A stretch of DNA of 64,000 nt. Origin: Pelosinus fermentans JBW45. Lineage in GTDB: Bacteria; Bacillota; Negativicutes; DSM-13327. The notes below the pieces were generated by a model. It worked only from the letters and a program-made list of their open reading frames with translations, was not told where the DNA came from and did no database searches. Of the stretch, positions 36,121 to 44,226 are shown piece after piece. The translations under genes and the position numbers were made by a program. The stretch's first letter is position 1; each line of letters begins with the position of its first letter. The stretch covers positions 3,874,501 to 3,938,500 of the forward strand of contig NZ_CP010978.1 in the NCBI RefSeq assembly GCF_000271665.2, read 5' to 3'.

Positions 36121-36609
36121 GTGTCCACTACAGCATCCACTCTCATGATCATGCCCGTGCCCATGTCCCCCACCACAAGCATGACGAGTACCGTCTTCTG
36201 CCAATTTTATTTTCTTCATACTTTCACATTGAGGGCAAGGAATTTCATATCCATGTTTGCCCCCCTCTGAGCATGGCTCTACCTCCCAAATATGTCCACA
36301 ATCCTTGCACTCAAATTTTCTATTCTTTATCATATAATTTCCCCCTTGTATTATGATGGTCTGCCCATTTACTAGAGAAGTAACCATTTTCTTTCTAGCT
36401 GATTGTAGTATTCGCTGGAAAGTAGCCCGTGAGACTCCCATCTTTATGGCACAAGTCACTTGATCCATACCATCAAGATCTTTCAAGCGTAAAGCTTCTA
36501 GTTCTTCAACTAGAACTAGAATGGTTCCTGTATTCATTTGACCATCAGGTACGAATTTTCGAAAGATCGGTTCTTGCTCTACCAAACCACAACAACGTCT
36601 TCTTGCCAA
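36112..36609 (-). CDS. DUF134 family protein with metal-binding C-terminus
   Basis: 165-residue protein. The N-terminal half is DUF134 (MARRRCCGLV, LVLVEELEALRLKDLDGMDQ, and a helix-turn-helix CAIKMGVSRATFQRILQSARKK), thought to bind DNA. The C-terminal part carries a zinc-ribbon-like pair (CKDCGHIWEVEPC and PCPQCES) and a His/Cys-rich tail (CGGGHGHGHDHESGCCSGH) likely to bind metal. Such proteins often sit near dinitrogenase-cofactor-like (NifX/NafY) genes, but none is adjacent here. Its stop codon lies in the shared palindrome. Confidence 0.85.
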   Translation of the reverse strand: MARRRCCGLVEQEPIFRKFVPDGQMNTGTILVLVEELEALRLKDLDGMDQVTCAIKMGVSRATFQRILQSARKKMVTSLVNGQTIIIQGGNYMIKNRKFECKDCGHIWEVEPCSEGGKHGYEIPCPQCESMKKIKLAEDGTRHACGGGHGHGHDHESGCCSGHES

Positions 36610-36720
36610 AATATCACTCCTTCAAATGGGCATATGCTCATTTATATTATATACCTATGAAGAGAAAATGCAAATATATTATAAGAAGAATCCTAAATTG
36701 CCTCGTACATAAAAATATTT

Positions 36721-36789
36721 TTAAACGCGAAGATGCGAAGGACACGAAAAAATGTTATTTCTTCGTGTCCTTCGCATCTTCGCGTTTAA
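36721..36789. repeat. Dispersed palindrome, copy 4 (perfect 28-bp arms)
   Basis: Arms 36721-36748 and 36762-36789 are exact reverse complements around a 13-nt loop. The core GCGAAGGACACGAA / TTCGTGTCCTTCGC is similar in layout to the other copies. The 223-bp gap 36610-36832 otherwise shows only the DUF134 promoter region. Confidence 0.85.
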
Positions 36790-36832
36790 CAGTTGCTTAT
36801 CGCAATAACTTCCATAAATAGTTTTTCCATGC

Positions 36833-37711
36833 CTAAGAGGGATCTTTTACCACTAACAAAACCCCACCAATAATGAGTGCTGTTCCTATCCAAAAGCCGA
36901 TTCCCACTTGCTCGCCAAGAAAAAAATAACCAAGCAGCGTCCCTACCAACGGCTGGAAAAAGAAGTACACTCCTGCACGGGTAGCATCAACAAGCTGCAA
37001 CCCTTTATTCCAAAAAAAGAATGCACCTGCAGTTGATACGATGCCTAAGTATAATATGCCGCTCCACACCAAAGGTTCTAGCAGTACATGCTGAATTTGG
37101 ATCAGGTTGATATTCGTAATTACAAACGGCGTCATTGCCAGAGTTGCTGCCAATATTGCATAAGTTGTGACTACAAGCTGTGAATAACCACCAGGTACCT
37201 TTTTTATCAAAACAGACATAAAGGCCCAGGTTAAGGCCGCTCCCCCTAGAATTATGCCGCCAAGTTTTGAAGAATTGCCAACATCACCAACTCCAATAAT
37301 ACATAACACACCAATCGTCGCTAAACAAACTGATATTCCCTTTCTCAAGGTAATTGTCTCTTTTAGCAGGATTTTTGCAAAGATGACCATGAAAGCTGGA
37401 GTCGCAGAAGTAATAATTGCCCCCATTTGGGCGGAAGACAGCTGAGTCCCTGCAAATTGCGCCCAAATGGAAAGAAAGTAACCAACTAGACCAATCAAAA
37501 GGATAAGGGGTATATCTTTTTTATCAATTTTCCAAGATTGGCCTGTTGCTATACCAAAAGCAACTAGAGTAAGTAAAGCCACAATATAGCGAAACCATAC
37601 TAATTCTAAAGGAGCAATAATAGTAAGTACCATCTTACTTACTACATACATACCACCCCAAATACTGGCAGCCAATGTCAAGTATATCGGACCAAGATAT
37701 TGATTTATCAT
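36833..37711 (-). CDS. EamA/DMT-family transporter
   Basis: 292-residue inner-membrane protein with ten helices arranged as two EamA repeats (first about 5-135, second about 150-285). Signatures: ASIWGGMYVVSKMVL, PLELVWFRYIVALLTLVAFG, QLSSAQMGAIITSATPAFMVIFAKILLKE in pieces, and FFFQPLVGTLLGYFFLGEQ. These are drug/metabolite exporters; substrate unknown. A 17-codon open frame with a GGAGGA site lies about 75 bp upstream. Confidence 0.92.
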   Translation of the reverse strand: MINQYLGPIYLTLAASIWGGMYVVSKMVLTIIAPLELVWFRYIVALLTLVAFGIATGQSWKIDKKDIPLILLIGLVGYFLSIWAQFAGTQLSSAQMGAIITSATPAFMVIFAKILLKETITLRKGISVCLATIGVLCIIGVGDVGNSSKLGGIILGGAALTWAFMSVLIKKVPGGYSQLVVTTYAILAATLAMTPFVITNINLIQIQHVLLEPLVWSGILYLGIVSTAGAFFFWNKGLQLVDATRAGVYFFFQPLVGTLLGYFFLGEQVGIGFWIGTALIIGGVLLVVKDPS

Positions 37712-37784
37712 TTATATTCCCTCCGTCTTTTACGATTAAAAAAGGTATGCTAAACGGAAAGAATACGCTGCGCAATCCATCCGT

Positions 37785-37838
37785 TTAAGAAAGGAGTGCA
37801 CTGGGAACATCATTTTCAAATAAAGGTTTAAAATACAT
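37785..37838 (-). CDS. Possible 17-residue leader peptide upstream of the EamA gene
   Basis: ATG at 37838 has GGAGGA six bases before it and encodes MYFKPLFENDVPSALLS then TAA. It is codirectional with and 73 bp before the transporter. The good ribosome site is the only support. The rest of the 289-bp gap (37712-38000) holds a repeat remnant and AT-rich DNA. Confidence 0.4.
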   Translation of the reverse strand: MYFKPLFENDVPSALLS

Positions 37839-37948
37839 GAATAGTCCTCCTATTAATTTTTCTACAATTATATCATTATACTTTTAAAGTTTAAACTCTA
37901 TATTGCAAAAATAAATATCAACATACCACATCCAAAATTATCTCCACT

Positions 37949-37990
37949 CCTTTGTGTGCCGCATCAGCGGCATTGCGCCTTTTTGGTTGG
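37949..37990. repeat. Dispersed repeat, partial copy 5
   Basis: TGTGCCGCATCAGCGGCATT followed by GCGCCTTTTTGGTTGG closely matches the reverse complement of one half of copy 3 (28598-28664), with only a few mismatches; the other half is absent. The inner GCCGC/GCGGC hairpin is kept. Confidence 0.7.
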
Positions 37991-38000
37991 TAAAAAACTT

Positions 38001-39167
38001 TTAAATACTTGTAGAGTTGATTTGAGCTTTTGCTTTCTTATAGGTTTCTAGAATCAAGGCAAATAGAGGGCTCACCTTCGAAATTCCAGTATATTTTTGA
38101 ATTGTCGCTTCAATACCATTTTCTTTTATGTGGTTTTGTATTTCCGCAGCTTCGGGATCATCCTTAGAATCAAAAAGTAGGGCAGCAGCAATTACTAATG
38201 ATAAACCAGAAGGTGTAATACCATACTCTAATGCTTGCAGTGCAGGTCCTACCAAACGATCCTTTGCTGATAATTTTCGAATAGGAGAACGCCCCACTCG
38301 GGTAACTTCATCCGATATATAGGGATTTTTAAAGCGTTTGATGATTTTATGAATATACTCTTCATGCTGCTTACTATCAAAATGATGTTTTGCGATTAAC
38401 AGCGCACCCGTTTCATGCAGCACCTTTTCTGTGATATCCAGTACATAAGAATTTTGAATTGCTTGATCAATGCTGCCTAATTTAAGCAAATAGCCAAGAT
38501 AGGCCACAGCTGCATGACCGGTATTGACGGTAAACAGCTTTCTTTCAATAAATGGTCCTAAATCACTTACATAGGTAATCCCTTCTACCTGGGGTACAGC
38601 ACCTAGCACCTGTGACTGATTGACAACCCACTCATAAAAAGGCTCTACGGTAACCCATAGCTTATCGTCATGCTTCTGCAAGGGAACAATGCGATCTACA
38701 GCAGCATCAGGAAAGCCAATGACCAACGTCGCCTGTTTTTGTTCTTGCTCACTAAGAGATTCATAAACAAACGATTTTAAGGCTGAACTTCCGCCAATCA
38801 TGTTTTCACAAGCAATCACATTTAGAGCTTTGCCTTCTGCCTTGATTCGTTTTTGAATCCCTTTTGCAATGACAGGAGCGATAAACTTTAAAATATTCGG
38901 TCCAACAGCTGTTGTTACCAGATCAGCAGAAGCAATGGCTTCTGCGACAGCTTCTTCATTTTTGCTAAGTAAGGCAACTACATTATGAATTGCAAATGTA
39001 GTTTTTTCCTCACTGGCAAGGGACACCGTATATTCCTGGCGTCGATTGATTTCTGCAACCAATTCATCACTTACATCAACAAAGCATATTTTATAGCCGG
39101 CTTGATGCAATAATTGTCCAATGAAACCTCTGCCAATATTACCCGCACCAAAATGTACTGCAAGCAT
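38001..39167 (-). CDS. mtlD: Mannitol-1-phosphate 5-dehydrogenase
   Basis: Oxidises mannitol-1-phosphate to fructose-6-phosphate with NAD+, 388 residues. The start at 39167 gives MLAVHFGAGNIGRGFIGQLL, the family's dinucleotide-binding N-terminus, with AAAGGGG nine bases upstream; an in-frame ATG 46 codons earlier lies within mtlF and is rejected. The catalytic Lys region KLFTVNTGHAAVAYLGYL and the DEVTRVGRSPIRKL segment are present. Follows mtlF closely; end of the mtlR-mtlF-mtlD group. Confidence 0.96.
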   Translation of the reverse strand: MLAVHFGAGNIGRGFIGQLLHQAGYKICFVDVSDELVAEINRRQEYTVSLASEEKTTFAIHNVVALLSKNEEAVAEAIASADLVTTAVGPNILKFIAPVIAKGIQKRIKAEGKALNVIACENMIGGSSALKSFVYESLSEQEQKQATLVIGFPDAAVDRIVPLQKHDDKLWVTVEPFYEWVVNQSQVLGAVPQVEGITYVSDLGPFIERKLFTVNTGHAAVAYLGYLLKLGSIDQAIQNSYVLDITEKVLHETGALLIAKHHFDSKQHEEYIHKIIKRFKNPYISDEVTRVGRSPIRKLSAKDRLVGPALQALEYGITPSGLSLVIAAALLFDSKDDPEAAEIQNHIKENGIEATIQKYTGISKVSPLFALILETYKKAKAQINSTSI

Positions 39168-39171
39168 ATGC

Positions 39172-39606
39172 TCAACCCCTTTCGAATATTTCAATAATTG
39201 CTTCTTTGGTCGTAGCATTAACAAGAGTTTTAACATTTTCTTCTTCTGAACAAACAATTGCGATATTGGAGAGTATTTCCAAGTGCTCATCACCAATTCC
39301 CGCAATACCGATAATCAAATAAGCAATATTACCATTGCCAAAATCTACACCATTAGGTACTTGTATAATGGATATCCCAGAAGATTTTATAAATTCTTTT
39401 GACTCATTTGTGCCATGAGGAATTGCTACACCATTACCAATATAAGTCGTCATCAATTCTTCACGCTCAAACATCTTCTTGATGTAATCGTCAGTCACAT
39501 GCTCCCCTTGAACCAGGAGCTGCCCAGCTAAAGTGATTGCTTCTTGCTTATTTGAAATCTTAGCATCCATTACAATTTTATCGGCAGAAAAAATTACGTT
39601 TTCCAT
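39172..39606 (-). CDS. mtlF: Mannitol PTS EIIA component
   Basis: 144-residue cytosolic phosphocarrier that passes phosphate from HPr to the mannitol permease. The active-site His lies in NGVAIPHGTNESK (about residue 64), typical of the fructose/mannitol EIIA domain. Ends with FERG just before mtlD and lies one base after mtlR. The permease MtlA (EIICB) is not encoded nearby. Confidence 0.95.
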   Translation of the reverse strand: MENVIFSADKIVMDAKISNKQEAITLAGQLLVQGEHVTDDYIKKMFEREELMTTYIGNGVAIPHGTNESKEFIKSSGISIIQVPNGVDFGNGNIAYLIIGIAGIGDEHLEILSNIAIVCSEEENVKTLVNATTKEAIIEIFERG

Positions 39607-39607
39607 A

Positions 39608-41710
39608 TTACATATCTCTCCCTTTTATTTTTTTAATAATATATGCGTATAAACTTTTTAAAAAGAATGAACGTATGCCTTCCGCCTCTTTTGCGGCTAA
39701 TACTGCTATAATCTCTTCTTCTACTAATAGGGAACTGATTTCACTTAAGATTTCCAGGCCCTCTCTGGAAATATTGGCAGGTGCCAGAAGCAATAATAGC
39801 TTATCAACATTGGTAAATTTATTATCCATAGATTTAATAATAATTGGTTTTTCCAGAAAATATAACATTAAAGCCGGTTTTAAAACGTCTTTATTTCTGC
39901 TGTGAAATAATGCTAGCTGTATATTGGAAATCCCTAAGCCGCCTAATTTTTCTCTTTCTAATAAATTCTTTATCAGTTCCTGTTTATTACTGATGATATG
40001 ATTTTTCTCAAATTTTTCACAAATCAAACCCAATATGCCTTCGGTATTCATATTATGATTATTTATGCTATGACAAGCAAAATTCTCGATAATTTCAATA
40101 CTATGGCTAATATAAGACTGATACATTCTTAATGTTCCTAAAAAATCATCCTCTTGTAAAGGGGAAGTCGATTTGGCATTTTGCTTGCAATCGCCTAAAC
40201 TTTCTAGATAGAGAGTGATATGCTTAACATCATCTCGTGTTAACAAGGGGCTAACCAAAATATATTCTTGAGAGGGAATGGATAAATGAACGGTTGAAAT
40301 GATAATGTCATACTCGCTTTTAGGGGTTTTCTCCACATCAAACATGGAGATATTTTTTGTGTAGCCAATATCGGGTAATTCTTTTTTGATTCTGCTTGCC
40401 AATATTTTTGATGATCCGATCCCACTTGCACATACAACCAGTGCATGATACTGTTTACGGCAATCACTCCGGCTTCTCTCAAGAGAAGCACCGATATGCA
40501 TCACTAAATAGCCAATTTCTTCATCTGGAACAGACAACTCTGTAAAAATAGCATCGACTGCTGCTTTCACAATCTGAAACAAATGATTGTACCGACTTTT
40601 AATTTCATCCAGTAAGGGGTTGCGAATCTTCATATTCTTTTGAATGCGGAAAATTGCTGGCTCAATATGGGCCAATAAACCTTGAATTAATGTTGGATCT
40701 TGATTTAGTACAACATCAAGTTTGTCTTCACAAAAACTAATGAGTTTATTCACCTGTAAGGCAAGTTCCACGTTTTTAAATTCAAAATAGTCGTCGTGGG
40801 CACTTCGCAATTTTGCGCCTCGCAAATGCATCGTAATATAACCAATTTCGGCAACAGGTATGTCTAATTGAAAGCGATTTCGAAGGGTCTGCACAATTTT
40901 TTCCGAAATTTGAAATTCTGGAGTACGTTCTAAGTCCTTTAAATATGCTTCATCAAAGCCGATCTTTTCACCTTTTTCAATACGTTCAATAGCCAGAGCT
41001 AAATGTATTGCTAAGCCAATAAATGAACTATCCGCTAAAGGGTAAGGAAGATCATTTTTTAAATCCCGCAGAGAATTTTCAATGATAATCAGTTTTTCTT
41101 TCTCAATGAGTCCCAACAAGCGCTCCGATACGGTACTAATATGCTTGGAAGGTTTTTCATAAATGTTGTCTCTCAATATTCCTAACAAATCAAATTCATC
41201 CAAGTTTTCCGAAATCAGCGTACTCATCGCTTTTCGAATTGCATTTTCTGTACCATATAATTCAACACCATAACCTCTTTTGCGAATCAATGTTAAATCA
41301 TAGGTTCGAATCCAAGCCTCTAACTCATCTAAATCATTGCTTATCGTTGATATTGTAGCTTTAAAATCATGAGCCATTGATACCAATTTGATCGGTTCTT
41401 TGGCTTCCAGCAGCTGACATAAAATCAACAATTTTCGTTCCTTCGCTGAATATTCTGCCACTCTTTGGCTATATAACAACGACCTGACTACTTCTTTTTG
41501 TTTTATATCACCTTCAATAAAAATACCAATACCTGCTTTTTTAACTAGCTGCAATTGATGGGTCGCTAAAAGATCTTCAAGATCATTTAGCTCTCGATGA
41601 ATGGTACGTGTGCTTACCTCAATTCGCTCTGCAATTTCATTAACAGTTATTCCTTGGGCCTCGGTTAATAAAATAGTTAATATCATACGCTGTCTTGAGG
41701 TAATATTCAT
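39608..41710 (-). CDS. mtlR: PRD-containing transcriptional activator of mannitol genes
   Basis: 700-residue regulator. From the N-terminus: helix-turn-helix (ITVNEIAERIEVSTRTIHREL), a second DNA-binding region, two PRD domains with conserved His sites (for example AIHLALAIERIEKGE and YITMHLRGAKLRSAHDD; later YLVMHIGASLERS), an EIIB-like domain with a potentially phosphorylated Cys (LVVCASGIGSSKI) and an EIIA-like domain with His at LFHSRN. ATG 41710 is preferred over 41716 because the GAGGGG site is at proper distance. PTS phosphorylation would set its activity. Likely activates mtlF-mtlD and a distant mtlA. Confidence 0.93.
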   Translation of the reverse strand: MNITSRQRMILTILLTEAQGITVNEIAERIEVSTRTIHRELNDLEDLLATHQLQLVKKAGIGIFIEGDIKQKEVVRSLLYSQRVAEYSAKERKLLILCQLLEAKEPIKLVSMAHDFKATISTISNDLDELEAWIRTYDLTLIRKRGYGVELYGTENAIRKAMSTLISENLDEFDLLGILRDNIYEKPSKHISTVSERLLGLIEKEKLIIIENSLRDLKNDLPYPLADSSFIGLAIHLALAIERIEKGEKIGFDEAYLKDLERTPEFQISEKIVQTLRNRFQLDIPVAEIGYITMHLRGAKLRSAHDDYFEFKNVELALQVNKLISFCEDKLDVVLNQDPTLIQGLLAHIEPAIFRIQKNMKIRNPLLDEIKSRYNHLFQIVKAAVDAIFTELSVPDEEIGYLVMHIGASLERSRSDCRKQYHALVVCASGIGSSKILASRIKKELPDIGYTKNISMFDVEKTPKSEYDIIISTVHLSIPSQEYILVSPLLTRDDVKHITLYLESLGDCKQNAKSTSPLQEDDFLGTLRMYQSYISHSIEIIENFACHSINNHNMNTEGILGLICEKFEKNHIISNKQELIKNLLEREKLGGLGISNIQLALFHSRNKDVLKPALMLYFLEKPIIIKSMDNKFTNVDKLLLLLAPANISREGLEILSEISSLLVEEEIIAVLAAKEAEGIRSFFLKSLYAYIIKKIKGRDM

Positions 41711-41737
41711 AACCATAACCCCTCTTTAAGAAAGAGT

Positions 41738-41763
41738 TCACGCTAGCTGTACAACTAGCGTGA
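41738..41763. other. Inverted repeat before mtlR
   Basis: TCACGCTAG (41738-41746) and CTAGCGTGA (41755-41763) flank an 8-nt centre that is itself nearly palindromic. It could be a terminator of the heptosyltransferase gene, though the T-run is poor, or an operator for MtlR. Confidence 0.5.
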
Positions 41764-41882
41764 CTATTGTTTCTATGTTCCTATCATATATCACATATTT
41801 GACCTTTTCAATAAAATGAAAATTGAATTTCGTCATAGGACTTGTTGACATTTCTACATGTTTTCCATTCACAAACCGTTGT

Positions 41883-42932
41883 TTATGCTCTTCCTCTTTT
41901 CAGAATCTCATACACCTTCTGAACCACCGCTTCAGGGGTTATACTTTCCATGCATGTTCCCTCTCCCTCCTTAGGACATCGCCTTTTATGGCAGTAGGAA
42001 CAGGAAAGTGTGGAAGAAAGAACCTCATGCTGCTCTCCTTGGGGAGCATAAGTAGCAGGGTCTGTCGGTCCAAACATGCCAACTGTTGGAACTTCCAGGG
42101 CCCCAGCCATGTGCAGAGGCCCTGTGTCTCCAGAGACTACTACAGAAGCCTGCTCTATGATACCTGCCATTTCCAGCAGACTGGTTTGTCCAATGGTGTT
42201 GATGACAGGAACCCCTGCCTTTGTCTCGACTTCCTTACCTAATTGAACTTCTGCTTTTCCGCCGCATAGAATGATCCGGAAATCCTTGCCAAGAAGCTTG
42301 GCTGTCTCTATAAAAAAAGCAATAGGCCAATTTTTGGTGATCCAAGTCGTCCCCAAAATGAGCACTACAATCTTCTCGTCTGGTAAAACAGCATATTGCT
42401 GCAATAAATCTCTGGCAAATTTCCTAGCTTCCTCAGGCACAACAAGGCTCATTTTATGATTTACAGCTTCAATTCCTAAACAAGGCAAAACTGCGAGATA
42501 TTTATCGGTAATATGCTTACTAAGGGCTTCCCCAGTCTGGGTCATAAAATGAGAGTTGAGTTCTTTTGTTCCTTTCATACCAATACGTTTTTTGGTATTT
42601 GCCTGCTTGGCAATCATTCCTGTAAGAAAAAGACCATGAATATCAAGGACCGCATCAAACTGCCGGTCCTTTAGTTGTTTTTTTAGGTCACGCCACATTC
42701 TCAAAGCTTCTCTAAATTTAAAATTTCTAAGATAGTCTTCAAATTTTTCCCTTGACCATATAATAATTTCATCTATATAAGGATTGCCTTGTAAGAGGTC
42801 TGCTGAGACCCCACCAACCATCCATGTTATTTTACAATCGGGCCAGGCAGCCTTCAAAGAACTAGCTACGGGCGTACAATGAATCACATCACCAATTGAA
42901 CTGAGTCTGATAATCAATATTTCCTTAGACAC
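41883..42932 (-). CDS. Glycosyltransferase family 9 (heptosyltransferase-like)
   Basis: 349-residue LPS-type sugar transferase. N-terminal ILIIRLSSIGDVIHCTPVAS is the classical GT9 start; the second domain has LGTTWITKNWP, and VVSGDTGPLHMAGALEVPTVGMFGPTDP, the nucleotide-sugar binding site. A CSYCHKRRCPKEGEGTC segment near the C-terminus is common in this family. Its presence fits an outer membrane with lipopolysaccharide. Alone in its transcription unit; a 9-bp palindrome (42973-42993) lies 40 bp before the start. Confidence 0.92.
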   Translation of the reverse strand: MSKEILIIRLSSIGDVIHCTPVASSLKAAWPDCKITWMVGGVSADLLQGNPYIDEIIIWSREKFEDYLRNFKFREALRMWRDLKKQLKDRQFDAVLDIHGLFLTGMIAKQANTKKRIGMKGTKELNSHFMTQTGEALSKHITDKYLAVLPCLGIEAVNHKMSLVVPEEARKFARDLLQQYAVLPDEKIVVLILGTTWITKNWPIAFFIETAKLLGKDFRIILCGGKAEVQLGKEVETKAGVPVINTIGQTSLLEMAGIIEQASVVVSGDTGPLHMAGALEVPTVGMFGPTDPATYAPQGEQHEVLSSTLSCSYCHKRRCPKEGEGTCMESITPEAVVQKVYEILKRGRA

Positions 42933-42972
42933 GAAAATACCTGCCTTTGTAGATTTGAACCGCTGCTCATTT

Positions 42973-42993
42973 TACCTATAACGTTTATAGGTA
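42973..42993. other. Short palindrome before the GT9 gene
   Basis: TACCTATAA and TTATAGGTA flank CGT. Located just upstream of the heptosyltransferase-like gene; could be an operator. No T-run, so not a terminator. Confidence 0.4.
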
Positions 42994-43090
42994 TTGTACC
43001 TCATTTAGTAAAAAAAATCCTGTAACGATCATCCTATTGAAAATTACAGTTTCTTTGAAGATTGAATTCTTCACCAGCATCAAATCCTAT

Positions 43091-44011
43091 TCATGTTATT
43101 TGTAAAAGTCGAAGATTACCTCGTAATGTGAAATTTTCTAAACATGCTGGAATGAGTACCGTATCTCCAGGTTTTAGGCTTTCCCTCTTATCCTGATAAA
43201 TAACCTCACCTGATCCTTCGATTACACAATATATGAGAAACATCTCTTTTGTTTTTTCATGTAACTCCCCAGTAACAGATAATTTTTCCACGGAAAAGTA
43301 CTGACATGTAATACTACGATCCGTAAATACACAACTTGGCTGCTCTGCGAAATTTATGACATCAAGAGCCTTATCGATATGCAGCTCTCGCAGTTTTCCA
43401 TCCTTTGTTACTCGATCATAATCGTAGATTCGATAGGTTGTATCTGAATTTTGTTGTATTTCATATACCATCACGCCTTCCAGCAAAGCATGAACGGTAC
43501 CTGAGGGAACATAGATCATGTCTCCTGCTTTCACAGGCACTCTTTTTAGAACATCACTAATATGATGTGTTTCTACTGCCTTAATAAATGCTTCCTTAGT
43601 AATATGATTTTTAAGACCATATATGATATGTGCATCATCTTTTGCATGTACCACATACCAGGCTTCTGTTTTACCGGCTTCTCCCTCCACCCTATGAGCA
43701 TACTCATCATCAGGATGTACTTGAATGGATAAATTATCATTGGCATCAAGAATTTTAATTAGTAAAGGAAAGGATTTCCCCTCTGCAAATTTCTTTCCCA
43801 TTAATTTTTCTCGGTACTCTATCATCAATTGATGTAAGCTTTTACCAGCTAAATAACCGTTTTCCACGATACTCATGCCATTGCTATGACCTGATAAATC
43901 CCAGCTCTCTCCGATATGATCACTAGTAATTTTTCTGCCAAATACTTTTTTTATATTTGTACCACCCCAAAGACGTTCCTGGTAAACAGGTGCAAATTTT
44001 AACGGATACAT
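43091..44011 (-). CDS. manA: Mannose-6-phosphate isomerase, class I
   Basis: Zinc enzyme interconverting mannose-6-phosphate and fructose-6-phosphate, 306 residues (the shorter Bacillus type). Metal-binding residues are in SIQVHPDDEYAHRVEGE and in YVPSGTVHALLEGVMVYEIQQNSDTTYR (split), and the opening PVYQERLWGGTNIKKVFG is typical. May supply mannose units to the glycosyltransferases of this region; that link is inferred. Confidence 0.95.
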   Translation of the reverse strand: MYPLKFAPVYQERLWGGTNIKKVFGRKITSDHIGESWDLSGHSNGMSIVENGYLAGKSLHQLMIEYREKLMGKKFAEGKSFPLLIKILDANDNLSIQVHPDDEYAHRVEGEAGKTEAWYVVHAKDDAHIIYGLKNHITKEAFIKAVETHHISDVLKRVPVKAGDMIYVPSGTVHALLEGVMVYEIQQNSDTTYRIYDYDRVTKDGKLRELHIDKALDVINFAEQPSCVFTDRSITCQYFSVEKLSVTGELHEKTKEMFLIYCVIEGSGEVIYQDKRESLKPGDTVLIPACLENFTLRGNLRLLQIT

Positions 44012-44179
44012 TCTTCTACCCCCTTAATACGATATTGGAAACAGACTTTCTATGTTGGCTAACTAGTATATTCTCCTAAATTAATTCTATCATTACAATG
44101 ATTTATCTTCACATCACCTATTCTATTATATACCATTTTATAATTGGTGTTCTACCTTTATCCGATGAGTTCATTTTTT

Positions 44180-44219
44180 TAAATAAAAACTGACACCGTA
44201 ATAAACAGTGCCAGTTTTT
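44180..44219 (-). terminator. Terminator of the PFOR operon
   Basis: AAAAACTG-CAC pairs with GTG-CAGTTTTT around an AT-rich loop with one mismatch; the reverse strand ends in TTTTTATTT. Confidence 0.8.
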
Positions 44220-44226
44220 GTCCTTT

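Noticed and set aside
36114-36821. Forward-strand frames over DUF134 and the following gap
   Set aside because: Antisense to DUF134 or reading through the perfect 28-bp palindrome; no ribosome site.
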